Of a stretch of DNA of 10,347 nt, positions 1-6,354 are shown piece after piece. The translations under genes were made by a program, and so were the position numbers. This DNA is from JBDTMT01 sp033764095 (GTDB lineage Bacteria; Desulfobacterota; Binatia; HRBIN30; CADEER01). Location: contig JANRJF010000308.1 in assembly GCA_033764095.1 (NCBI GenBank), positions 1-10,347 of the forward strand, given 5' to 3'. How positions within the stretch are numbered: the stretch's first letter is position 1; each line of letters opens with the position of its first letter. A model generated the notes under the pieces. The model was not told the origin of the DNA. It made no database searches and was given only the letters and a program-made list of their open reading frames with translations.

Positions 1-225
1 GCGTGCGGCACGGCCTTCGCCGCCGAGCACGGCGTGCCGATCCTCTACCCGCAGCGCCCGCACGACGCCGACGCCGAGGCGCGCGCCGCGCTCGACCGCC
101 TGTGCGGCGGCGACGCCGCCCGCCGCGCCAGCGTCGCGCGCGTCATGCGCCGCCTGCGCCGCAACGAGCCGCCGCCCGGCTGGCTGCGGCGCGCGCTGTG
201 GTGGCTCGAGCGGCGCGTCTCGTAG
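1..225 (+). CDS. C-terminal end of an unrecognised protein (5'-partial)
   Basis: The reading frame is open from the first base of the window and ends at TAG 223-225, giving 74 residues of a protein that starts outside the window. The visible part has a short hydrophobic-Pro stretch (GVPILYP, residues 11-17), then an Ala/Arg-rich, probably helical tail with a Trp-rich segment (WLRRALWWLE, 61-70) that could lie on a membrane surface. I see no family motif and assign no function. A GTG at 34 could be an internal start, but the frame reads equally well upstream of it, so a partial gene is more likely. It converges on the GT-C-like gene at 317-1849. Its last codons (encoding RRVS-stop) lie inside the inverted repeat at 211-331 and are mirrored by the RRDS-stop end of that gene. 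An origin in surface-polysaccharide metabolism is suggested only by the neighbours. Confidence 0.6.
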   Translation, partial: ACGTAFAAEHGVPILYPQRPHDADAEARAALDRLCGGDAARRASVARVMRRLRRNEPPPGWLRRALWWLERRVS

Positions 226-331
226 CGAGCGTTCATTCACCACAACGACACGGCGGCACAACGAGAGCGGTTGTGCTCCGTGGTGTCGTCGTGTCGTTGT
301 GGTGAAGGAACGCCCGCTACGAGTCGCGCCG
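211..331. repeat. Large inverted repeat spanning the 3' ends of two convergent genes
   Basis: Arms 211-252 and 290-331 are 42 nt each and match at 39 of 42 positions; the innermost 17 nt (236-252 against 290-306) pair perfectly. The 37-nt centre (253-289) holds a second stem, GCACAAC (256-262) with GTTGTGC (270-276), around a 7-nt loop. The centre also carries ACCACGG-like sequence (277-288) that can pair with 245-253 as an alternative to the outer stem. Both stop codons (TAG 223-225 on +, and the complement at 317-319 on -) lie inside the arms, as do the last four sense codons of each gene. There is no T-run on either side, so a classical intrinsic terminator is not shown. A bidirectional stem-loop that ends transcription or protects 3' ends of both mRNAs is plausible. 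A dispersed REP-like element is the alternative. Confidence 0.9.
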
Positions 332-1849
332 CACCAGCACCGCCTGCCCGAGCTTCGGGTCGCCGTCGGTCGGCGCGTAGTGCGCATCGACGTACGCGGT
401 GACGGCGTCGGTGCCGCCGGGGACCAGCGGGCGCACCAGCACCACGACGTGCGGCCGCTCACGCTCCAGGATGGCGACGATCTCGGCCAGCTCTTCCTCG
501 CCGCCGTAGTCCTTGGTCATCACCTGGTAGGGCGTCGGGTTGTGCGCGCCGGTGGTCAGGTAGAGCGCGGCGTAGGTCGGGTAGACGAAGAGCAGGCGGC
601 GCGGATCGGCGTCGAGCAGCGCGTTGACGCGCGCGTAGAGCTGCGGCTCGAGCGGATTGGCAAAGGCGACGCGGCCGAAGGCGGTGTCGGCGCGCAGCGG
701 CGTCAACGCCTGGTTGCGGACGATGGTCGCGCGCCAGTGCCAGCCGAGCGCCAGCAGCCCGACCGCCGCGACGGCGGTCGCGGCGGGGCGCCGCCAGCCG
801 GCGTGCGCGTTCAGGCGGCGCAGCAGCCGCTCGGCGCAGTCGGCCGCCGCGACCAGGAACACCCCGGCTGCGAAGGCGATGTGGATGAAGTCGGGGAAGT
901 ACGCGATCGACGCCACCGCGGCGCCGCCCATGGCGAGCAACACGACCGCGTCGCGCGTCGCCGCGCCGTCGCGGCGGCCGAGCGCCGCCGCCAGCCGCGC
1001 CGACACGACCAGAAAGACCAGCGGCGGCAACCAGCGCAGGAGGAGCGGAAAGGTGTTGTCGGCGAAGCCGCGCGTGATGCCGGTGGTCAGGCCCCACGGC
1101 ACGCGCGGCACCGACTTGCGGTAGTGCAGCAGCGGGTACAGCACCAGCGCGCGCACCACCGGCTCGGCGCCCGAGGTGGCGAGCAGGTAGGCGAACACCG
1201 GCACCAGGATCAGCGCGCCGCCGCCGGCGAGGGCGGCGGCGCGCGCCAGCAAGCCGCGCCAGTGGCCGCCGGCGCCGCCGAACGCGTCGAACGCCAGCAC
1301 CGCCAGCGTGCCGAGCAGGTACGCCGGGGCGCGCTGGTGGGTGATGGCGATCAACAGGCCGAGCACGATGCCGGGCAGCAGCCAGGCGCGCGGCGCGCGG
1401 CGCGGCCGGCAGGCGAGCAGGGCGCAGAGCAGCGCGGCGCTGCACAGCGAGCCGAGCCAGTGCGGGCTGGCGAAGGGCCAGGCGGGCTGGCCGATGACCA
1501 GGTGCGCGGCGCCGACGAGCAGAGCCAGGCCGGTGCGCACGCCGAGCTGGCGCGCGGCGGTGAACAGCAGCACCGCGGTGAGGCCGTGCACCACCGCGAA
1601 GGCGGCGCGCGCCACCGCCAGGTCGACGCCGAAGACGCGATACACCGCCGCCATCAGCCACAGGCTGCCCGGCATGGTGATCTCGAAGACCTCGCGGTAG
1701 AGCACCTCGCCGCCGAGCAGCCGCTTGGCCTCGTACAGGTAGTAGGACTCGTCTGCGGTGCCGAGCAGCGGCGGCCACAGCGGCAGCACCAGCACCGCCG
1801 CCGCGAACAGGGCGAGGCCGGCGAGCAGGTCGCGCGCCGCGGGCTTCAC
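317..1849 (-). CDS. GT-C-like polytopic membrane glycosyltransferase, paralogue A
   Basis: This is a 510-residue protein with many hydrophobic segments, typical of GT-C enzymes of the ArnT/PMT/RgtA-like group, which move a sugar from a polyprenyl-phosphate donor at the outer face of the membrane. After the first membrane segment (about 8-28) comes TADESYY (31-37); an acidic pair here (D33, E34) is where GT-C enzymes carry catalytic or metal-linked acids. YREVFE (51-56) follows. Further marks are ASPHWL (127-132), SIAYFPDFIHIAF (314-326) and a soluble C-terminal part with YPTYAALYL (423-431). All of these recur in the + strand protein at 4816-6354, so the two are paralogues. The GTG start at 1849 overlaps the methyltransferase stop as GTGA, implying translational coupling; the longer open frame upstream only shadows that gene. 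It is last in the operon. Donor and acceptor sugars cannot be read from sequence; a non-catalytic role is possible. Confidence 0.85.
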   Translation of the reverse strand: MKPAARDLLAGLALFAAAVLVLPLWPPLLGTADESYYLYEAKRLLGGEVLYREVFEITMPGSLWLMAAVYRVFGVDLAVARAAFAVVHGLTAVLLFTAARQLGVRTGLALLVGAAHLVIGQPAWPFASPHWLGSLCSAALLCALLACRPRRAPRAWLLPGIVLGLLIAITHQRAPAYLLGTLAVLAFDAFGGAGGHWRGLLARAAALAGGGALILVPVFAYLLATSGAEPVVRALVLYPLLHYRKSVPRVPWGLTTGITRGFADNTFPLLLRWLPPLVFLVVSARLAAALGRRDGAATRDAVVLLAMGGAAVASIAYFPDFIHIAFAAGVFLVAAADCAERLLRRLNAHAGWRRPAATAVAAVGLLALGWHWRATIVRNQALTPLRADTAFGRVAFANPLEPQLYARVNALLDADPRRLLFVYPTYAALYLTTGAHNPTPYQVMTKDYGGEEELAEIVAILERERPHVVVLVRPLVPGGTDAVTAYVDAHYAPTDGDPKLGQAVLVRRDS

Positions 1850-2664
1850 GGCGCCGCGTCGTCCGCCGGCGCCGTGCCCAGCCGCACCGCCAGCGTGATC
1901 AGGCCGTTCTTCGGCACCCAGCGGTAGATGCGCTGGGTGCGGCGGTCGATCGGCAGCTCGATGTCGCCGAACTGTGCGTGGCGCACCGGCTGGATCGCCG
2001 CGATGGCGGCGCCGGAGCCGGCCAGCCACGCGCGGATGGTCGCCTCGCGGAAGGCGAAGCGGATCGGCACGAACAGCTCGTCGACGATCATCGTCGCGGC
2101 GCGCGGGTCGAGGCGGGCCGCCCGACAGGCGGCGTACACGGCGCGCGTGACGCGCGCCTGGCCGAGCGCCGCGGCGACGCGGCGCGCCGCGCCGAGCGCG
2201 ACGTCGTTGGCGCCGAAGCGGTAGGTGTAGAAATAGAGCAGGCCGCCCGGCCGGCAGACGCGCAGCAGCTCGCGCAGCGCCTGGCGCGGGTCGGCAGTGT
2301 GCTGGATGACGCCGCGCGACATGACGACGTCGAAGGCGCCGTCGCGGAAGGGCAGCGATTCGAGGTTGCCGTTGACCGGCTGCAGCGCCTGCGGGTCCAC
2401 CTGGCCGCCGGCGAGGATGGCGCGGTTGACGTCGACGCCGACCAGGCGCGCCTGCGGGAACAGGCGCCGCCAGGCGGCCGCGTAGCGGCCGGTGCCGCAG
2501 CCGGCGTCGAGCACCAGGGCCGCGCTCGGCAGGTGCGGCACCTGGCGCAGCTCGAAGGCCAGGCAGGCGGTCTCGACGCGCAGCGCGTCGGCATCGACCT
2601 GCGCGGCGAACTGGCCGAACAGCGGGGCGTAGAAGGCGTTGTTGCGGTCGGTGGACTCGGACAT
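1846..2664 (-). CDS. Class I SAM-dependent methyltransferase
   Basis: A 272-residue Rossmann-fold methyltransferase (Methyltransf_11/25 type). Motif I is LVLDAGCGTG (50-59), the acidic residue that binds the SAM ribose is D78 in VGVDVN, the adenine-side segment is GNLESLPF (99-106) and motif IV-like sequence is FDVVMSRGVIQH (111-122), followed by the RVCRPGG loop (135-141). A C-terminal region of about 120 residues beyond the core probably forms the acceptor site. There is no membrane segment, so it should act in the cytoplasm. ATG at 2664 begins 16 nt past the deacetylase stop, and its own stop overlaps the start of the GT-C-like gene. No strong Shine-Dalgarno sequence precedes it. The substrate is unknown; a sugar or lipid-linked glycan intermediate is inferred from the operon, but ubiquinone/menaquinone-type substrates have similar sequences. 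Confidence 0.9.
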   Translation of the reverse strand: MSESTDRNNAFYAPLFGQFAAQVDADALRVETACLAFELRQVPHLPSAALVLDAGCGTGRYAAAWRRLFPQARLVGVDVNRAILAGGQVDPQALQPVNGNLESLPFRDGAFDVVMSRGVIQHTADPRQALRELLRVCRPGGLLYFYTYRFGANDVALGAARRVAAALGQARVTRAVYAACRAARLDPRAATMIVDELFVPIRFAFREATIRAWLAGSGAAIAAIQPVRHAQFGDIELPIDRRTQRIYRWVPKNGLITLAVRLGTAPADDAAP

Positions 2665-2680
2665 GACGGGGGCGGGGCGC

Positions 2681-3568
2681 TCAGGCGCGCGTCGGCAGAT
2701 GGCCGCCGGCGGCGAGCAGCTCGCGCATCGGCTGCGAGCGCATCGCCTGCAGCAGCTGCTCGACCTTGGCCGGCATGCCGCCGAGGCCGCGGTAGGTGAT
2801 CACCCAGGCGATGCCGCGCAGCGGCAGGCGCACCGACTCCGGGGCGCACTCGCGCGGATGCAGGTAGAGCGCCACCGGGCGGCGGCGCTGGATGGCGGCG
2901 AGCACGCGGCGGAAGAGGGCGAACGGCAGCGCGCGCAGGTAGAAGCCGCCCGCCACCGGCAGGCGCATCAGTCCGGCGGACGCGACCGCCACCGGGAACT
3001 CGACCAGCGCGCCGCGCGGATCGTGCTGCGCCAGGTTCTCGCGCGCCGGCCGGTAGATGCCGACCGGCGCGTCGGGCACGCCGTAGAGCTTGGTCCAGGC
3101 GGGGAAGATGCTGGAGTCGTACGCGTAGCCCTGCTCGCGCAGCACGTCGAGCGCCCACGCCGTGGTGCGGTCGAGACTGAAGCAGGGGGCGCGATAGCCG
3201 CTCACCGGAAAGTGCCCGAGGACGCGCTCGACGACGCGGCGGAATTCGTCGAGCTGGTTGGCGAAGCCGTCGGCGTCGAGCCGCCAGAGCGGGCGATGGT
3301 CCATGCCGTGGCTGGCCACCTCGTGGCCATCCTCGACGATGCGGCGCAGCAGCGCCGGGTGCTCGCGCACCACGTCGCCGAGCAGGAAGAAGGTGCTGCG
3401 CGAGCCGCAGGCGCGCAACAGGTCGAGGATGCGCAGCGTGCCGGCCAGGACCACCGACTCGGGCGCGGCGCGGCGCTCGGCCTCGGGCACGAACTCGGAG
3501 TGGAACCAGTCCTCGATGTCGAACGAGAACGCCGTGCCGTGGCCACTCGCCGGCGGTGCGGCGCTCAT
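2681..3568 (-). CDS. XrtA-type polysaccharide deacetylase (NodB domain plus DUF3473)
   Basis: A 295-residue carbohydrate esterase 4 family protein that should remove N- or O-acetyl groups from a polysaccharide. The NodB site looks complete: FSFDIEDW (14-21) with D17 and D20, metal-binding SHGMDH (86-91) with H87 and H91, GYRAPCFS (124-131), and the second catalytic His in LYLHPRE (234-240, H237). The order SFDIEDWFH, SHGMDH, GYRAP, YDSSIFP (150-156), VAGGFYLRALP (205-215), YLHPRE matches the deacetylase group found with exosortase XrtA (EpsH) loci, which carries a DUF3473 tail. There is no signal peptide, as is usual for that group. ATG at 3568 overlaps the acetyltransferase stop as ATGA; in-frame sequence further upstream only shadows that gene. 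Deacetylase directly after an acetyltransferase suggests control of the same acetyl decoration or successive steps. The gene is intact with no missing catalytic residue. Confidence 0.93.
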   Translation of the reverse strand: MSAAPPASGHGTAFSFDIEDWFHSEFVPEAERRAAPESVVLAGTLRILDLLRACGSRSTFFLLGDVVREHPALLRRIVEDGHEVASHGMDHRPLWRLDADGFANQLDEFRRVVERVLGHFPVSGYRAPCFSLDRTTAWALDVLREQGYAYDSSIFPAWTKLYGVPDAPVGIYRPARENLAQHDPRGALVEFPVAVASAGLMRLPVAGGFYLRALPFALFRRVLAAIQRRRPVALYLHPRECAPESVRLPLRGIAWVITYRGLGGMPAKVEQLLQAMRSQPMRELLAAGGHLPTRA

Positions 3569-4095
3569 CCCGCCTGCTCCAGGTGCGGCGGGCGCGGCCC
3601 GATGCGGCCCATCGGTCGCGCCGGGACGCCGCCCACCACCGTCTCCGCCGCGACGTCGCGCGTCACCACCGCGCCCGAGGCGACCACGGCGCGCTCGCCG
3701 ACCGTGACGCCGGGCAGGATCAGGCAGCCGGCGCCGAGGTAGCAGCCGCGCCGCAGCCGCACCGGCGCCACCGTGCCGTCGCCGGCGCCCGGCTCGATGC
3801 GGTCGAGGCGCCGCGCGTCGTCGTGCACCACGACGGTGACGCGGAAGGAGACCGTCACGTCGTCCTCGATGGTGATCAGCTCGGGGAACTGACAGTCGAG
3901 GTAGGTGTCGAGGCCGACGAAGGCGTTGCGTCCGATCCGCACGCCCATCCGCCGGTAGAGGGCGAGCCGCAGTTGCGGCGCGATGCAGCGCCGCGCCCAC
4001 AGGTGCAGGCGCTTCTGCAGGTAGGTGCGCCACAGGCCGCGCGGGGCGATCTCGCGCTCGTACTGCCGGCGGGCGACTCGCGCTGCGCTGGACAT
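3565..4095 (-). CDS. Left-handed beta-helix (hexapeptide repeat) O-acetyltransferase
   Basis: A 176-residue protein of the LbH acetyltransferase superfamily (maltose/colanic-acid acetyltransferase, CysE-like), which moves acetyl from acetyl-CoA to a sugar hydroxyl or amine. A basic helical N-terminus (1-50) is followed by hexapeptide rungs from about MGVRIGRNAFVGLD (50-63) to YLGAGCLILPGVTVGERAVV (119-138) and SGAVVTRDV (140-148), ending with the common GGVPAR exit motif (155-160). The likely catalytic His is H91 in VVVHDD, and the rungs break around 92-112, a loop often used for substrate. The ATG at 4095 is chosen because the helix begins soon after it and GAGGT precedes it by 4 nt; an open frame continues upstream to 4191 but encodes Pro/Arg-rich low-complexity sequence. 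It is first in the operon. Target is inferred to be an exopolysaccharide sugar. Confidence 0.9.
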   Translation of the reverse strand: MSSAARVARRQYEREIAPRGLWRTYLQKRLHLWARRCIAPQLRLALYRRMGVRIGRNAFVGLDTYLDCQFPELITIEDDVTVSFRVTVVVHDDARRLDRIEPGAGDGTVAPVRLRRGCYLGAGCLILPGVTVGERAVVASGAVVTRDVAAETVVGGVPARPMGRIGPRPPHLEQAG

Positions 4096-4202
4096 CGGAC
4101 CTCGACCCCTAGCGGAGCCGGCGCGGCGCCGGCAAGCGAGCGCCGGCGGTTGCACCACCGGGGGCGCGGGAGTACGTGAACAGCGCTGCACGCGGCGGCG
4201 CC
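4096..4202. promoter_or_regulatory. Divergent intergenic region with a perfect GC palindrome
   Basis: This gap lies between the leftward four-gene operon and the rightward membrane methyltransferase gene, so it should hold promoters for both. It contains a perfect 17-nt palindrome with one central base, GCCGGCGC-G-GCGCCGGC (4117-4133), and a further copy of the half-site GCGCCGGC at 4140-4147. GAGGT next to the ATG at 4095 is a possible ribosome site for the left operon. I do not recognise a -35/-10 pair on either strand. The palindrome could be an operator or a hairpin, but short self-complementary GC strings arise often at this base composition. Confidence 0.4.
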
Positions 4203-4724
4203 ATGCCCATACGCTACGCCCTCATTCGTCACCTGGCGGCCATCCTCGCACTGCCGTTCACCATCGCGGTGCTGGTCCCGTTGTGGATCGCGCAGCGCTG
4301 GGCAATCGCGCCGCGCGCGCCCGCCGGCCTGCTCGAGGCGCTGGTGCAGGGCGTCGGCGGACTGGCGCTGCTGCTCGGCATCGCGCTGTTCGCCTCGTCG
4401 CTCTATCTGATCGCGACGCGCGGCCAGGGCACGCTGGCGCCCTGGGATCCGCCGCGCCGCCTGGTCGTCAGCGGCCCCTACCGGCGGGTGCGCAACCCGA
4501 TGATCTCCGGCGTGCTCTTCGCCCTGTTCGGCGAGGCGCTGCTGCTGCTGTCGCTGCCCCACCTGCTGCTGGCGCTCGCCTTCCTGGCGCTCAACCTGGT
4601 GTACATCCCGCTGCTCGAGGAGCCGCAGCTGGAAGCGCGCTTCGGCGACGAGTACCGCCGCTACCGCCGCCACGTCTCGCGCTTCGTCCCGCGCCTGCGT
4701 TCCTGGAACCCCGAGGCGGACTAG
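4203..4724 (+). CDS. Isoprenylcysteine carboxyl methyltransferase-like membrane enzyme
   Basis: A 173-residue integral membrane protein of the ICMT/PEMT-like group that methylates small or lipid-like substrates with SAM. Hydrophobic segments lie at about 12-30, 48-70, 100-120 and 120-138. The family signature is SGPYRRVRNPMISG (90-103), followed by EEPQLEARFGDEYRRY (139-154), which supplies the SAM-pocket acids and the terminal Tyr/Arg cluster. The bacterial substrate is generally unknown; carboxyl, phospholipid or sugar-linked methylation are options. The ATG at 4203 is preferred since the protein starts with a short polar stretch before the first membrane segment. GTG at 4176 is possible: GGGAG (4168-4172) precedes it, but by only 3 nt. 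The stop TAG is inside the palindrome at 4721-4790. It heads the rightward set but is 91 nt from the next gene, so co-transcription is uncertain. Confidence 0.85.
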   Translation: MPIRYALIRHLAAILALPFTIAVLVPLWIAQRWAIAPRAPAGLLEALVQGVGGLALLLGIALFASSLYLIATRGQGTLAPWDPPRRLVVSGPYRRVRNPMISGVLFALFGEALLLLSLPHLLLALAFLALNLVYIPLLEEPQLEARFGDEYRRYRRHVSRFVPRLRSWNPEAD

Positions 4725-4790
4725 TGTCGCGTCTCAGCAGTCCTGCGCATACGCCGGAAGATGCACGCGACTTCTGAGGCGGGACACTAG
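4721..4790. repeat. 70-bp CTAG-bounded imperfect palindrome (MITE-like or stem-loop)
   Basis: The outer arms CTAGTGTCGCGTCTCAG (4721-4737) and CTGAGGCGGGACACTAG (4774-4790) pair at 15 of 17 positions, with a further G-T pair. Inside, AGTC (4739-4742) pairs with GACT (4769-4772) and GCAT (4747-4750) with ATGC (4761-4764), so nearly the whole 70 bp folds into one hairpin with loop 4751-4760. The two ends are the tetranucleotide CTAG, which reads like a target duplication flanking TGTC...GACA inverted repeats. The left CTAG contains the stop codon of the membrane methyltransferase gene. There is no T-run after the stem. It may be a miniature inverted-repeat element, or a terminator or processing hairpin between two co-directional genes. 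Confidence 0.8.
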
Positions 4791-4815
4791 CCGCACGCCG
4801 CCGCCCCGATCCGCC

Positions 4816-6354
4816 GTGCGCACCCGCTTCCTGCCGCCGCTGGCGGTCGGCGCCGCGACGCTCGCCTATCTCTGGGCGTACCCGCTCGCCATCGGCCGCG
4901 CCGACGAGAGCCATTTCCTGTTCGAGGCGCGGCGCGTGCTCGACGGCGAGGTGCCCTACCGCGACTTCTTCGAGAGCCTGACGCCGCTCGGCTTCTACTG
5001 GCTCGCCGCGCTCTACGCGCTCGCCGGCACGACGCTGCGCACCGCTCGCGCCGGCATCGCACTGGTCGACGCCGCCGCCGCGCTGCTGTTGTTCCAGCTC
5101 GCGCGCCGCGTCGCCGGCTGGCCGGAGGCGCTGCTGGCGACGCTCGCCTTCGTCTGCCTGGCGCTGCCGGTGTGGCCCTACGCCAGCCCGCACTGGCTCT
5201 CGACCGCGCTCGGCCTGGCCACCGCCGCGGTGGTGCTGGCGCCGCGCTGGCAGGCGTCGTGGGGCTGGCGCCCGCTGCTCGCCGGCCTGCTGGCCGGCGC
5301 CGCGTTCGGCGTGCAGCAGCAGCGCGGCGCCTTTCTCGCGCTGTGGCTGCCGTGCGCCTGGGCGGTGCTCGGCGCCGCCCTGCCGCGCGCGGCGCGCTGG
5401 CGCACGGTCGTCGGCGCGACGCTGGCGAGCGGCGCCGGCGCGCTGCTGGTGGTCGTGCCGCTGCTCGCCCACGCGGCCTGGCGCGCCTCGTGGGCGGGCC
5501 TGTTCGACATGGTGTTCGGCTTCGCGCTCGAGCATTACGGGCCGACCCACTCCGGCCGCACCGCCTGGGCGGCGGTGCTGATGCTGACGCAGATGCACGC
5601 CGCCGCCACCTGGCTCTGGTTGCTGCGCGTCGCGCCGCTGCTGGTCGCCGTCGAAGCGGTGCTGTTGGCGCGCGATTGGCGGCGCGGCGCGACGCCGGCG
5701 ACGCGCGCCGGCGTCGTGCTGGCGCTGCTGGCGCTGTGGATGGGGCTGTCGATCGCCTACCTGCCCGACTTCATCCACGTCGCCTTCGTGCTGCCATTCC
5801 TGCTGCTGCCGGCGGCCGCGCTGGTGCACCGCCTGCGCGCGCTGCCGATGCCGGCGGCGCGCCGCGCGGCGCAGCTCGGGTTGGGCCTGGCGGCGCTGGC
5901 GGTCGCCGCGCAGGGGGCCATAAATCTGCGCGCGGCGCACGCCGCGGCGCCGCGGCGTTTCGTCAGCGCCGGCTTTGGCGCGCTCGACGGCGACGGCGCG
6001 ACGCAGCGCCTCTACGACGCGGTGCAGCGCCATCTGGTGCACGACGCCGACGGGCGCGCGCGGCTCTACTCCTATCCGAACGAGGCCTGGCTGTATCTCG
6101 CCCTGCCGGCCGAGAACGTCACCCCGTACAGCCTGCTGGTCGCCAACATGTTCCCGCGCGAGGACATCGAGCGCGTCATCGCGACGCTGCGCGCCCGCCA
6201 GCCGGGCACCGTCGTGCTGTGGCTGCCGTTCGCCGGCGAGGTCGCCGGCGCCGGCGTGCCGCCGGCGATCGAGGCCGGCTACGACGCGGTCGAGGAGGTC
6301 GACGGCTTCCGCATCTACACGCGGCGCGGCGCCGCGCCGGAGCCCGGCGCATGA
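4816..6354 (+). CDS. GT-C-like polytopic membrane glycosyltransferase, paralogue B
   Basis: A 512-residue polytopic membrane protein, nearly the same length as the minus-strand protein at 317-1849 and sharing its unusual motif order. RADESHF (28-34) follows the first membrane segment, with D30 and E31 in the GT-C acidic position; then GEVPYRDFFE (44-53), PYASPHWL (121-128), QQQRGAF (167-173), SIAYLPDFIHVAF (312-324) and a soluble tail with YPNEAWLYLALPAENVTPY (420-438). The tail corresponds to the YPTYAALYL...PTPY region of paralogue A. GT-C enzymes of this kind use polyprenyl-phosphate sugars outside the cytoplasm; the specific sugar is not visible. The GTG at 4816 is taken because the membrane segment begins about eight residues later; no clear Shine-Dalgarno sequence precedes it. 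Its stop overlaps the start of the SGNH hydrolase gene as ATGA, so the two products are probably made together. Confidence 0.85.
   Translation: MRTRFLPPLAVGAATLAYLWAYPLAIGRADESHFLFEARRVLDGEVPYRDFFESLTPLGFYWLAALYALAGTTLRTARAGIALVDAAAALLLFQLARRVAGWPEALLATLAFVCLALPVWPYASPHWLSTALGLATAAVVLAPRWQASWGWRPLLAGLLAGAAFGVQQQRGAFLALWLPCAWAVLGAALPRAARWRTVVGATLASGAGALLVVVPLLAHAAWRASWAGLFDMVFGFALEHYGPTHSGRTAWAAVLMLTQMHAAATWLWLLRVAPLLVAVEAVLLARDWRRGATPATRAGVVLALLALWMGLSIAYLPDFIHVAFVLPFLLLPAAALVHRLRALPMPAARRAAQLGLGLAALAVAAQGAINLRAAHAAAPRRFVSAGFGALDGDGATQRLYDAVQRHLVHDADGRARLYSYPNEAWLYLALPAENVTPYSLLVANMFPREDIERVIATLRARQPGTVVLWLPFAGEVAGAGVPPAIEAGYDAVEEVDGFRIYTRRGAAPEPGA

Noticed and set aside
299..1927. A 542-codon open frame on the + strand opposite the GT-C-like gene
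   Set aside because: It is rich in Arg, Gln, His, Glu and Ala with no motif or membrane pattern. Long antisense frames are expected opposite genes at this GC content, and the minus strand carries a clear membrane protein family pattern.
5172..6350. In-frame extension upstream of the SGNH hydrolase and the other long frames within the GT-C-like gene
   Set aside because: The extension encodes Arg/Ala/Gly-rich sequence that shadows the GT-C-like gene. The SGNH protein begins naturally at ATG 6351 with a signal anchor.
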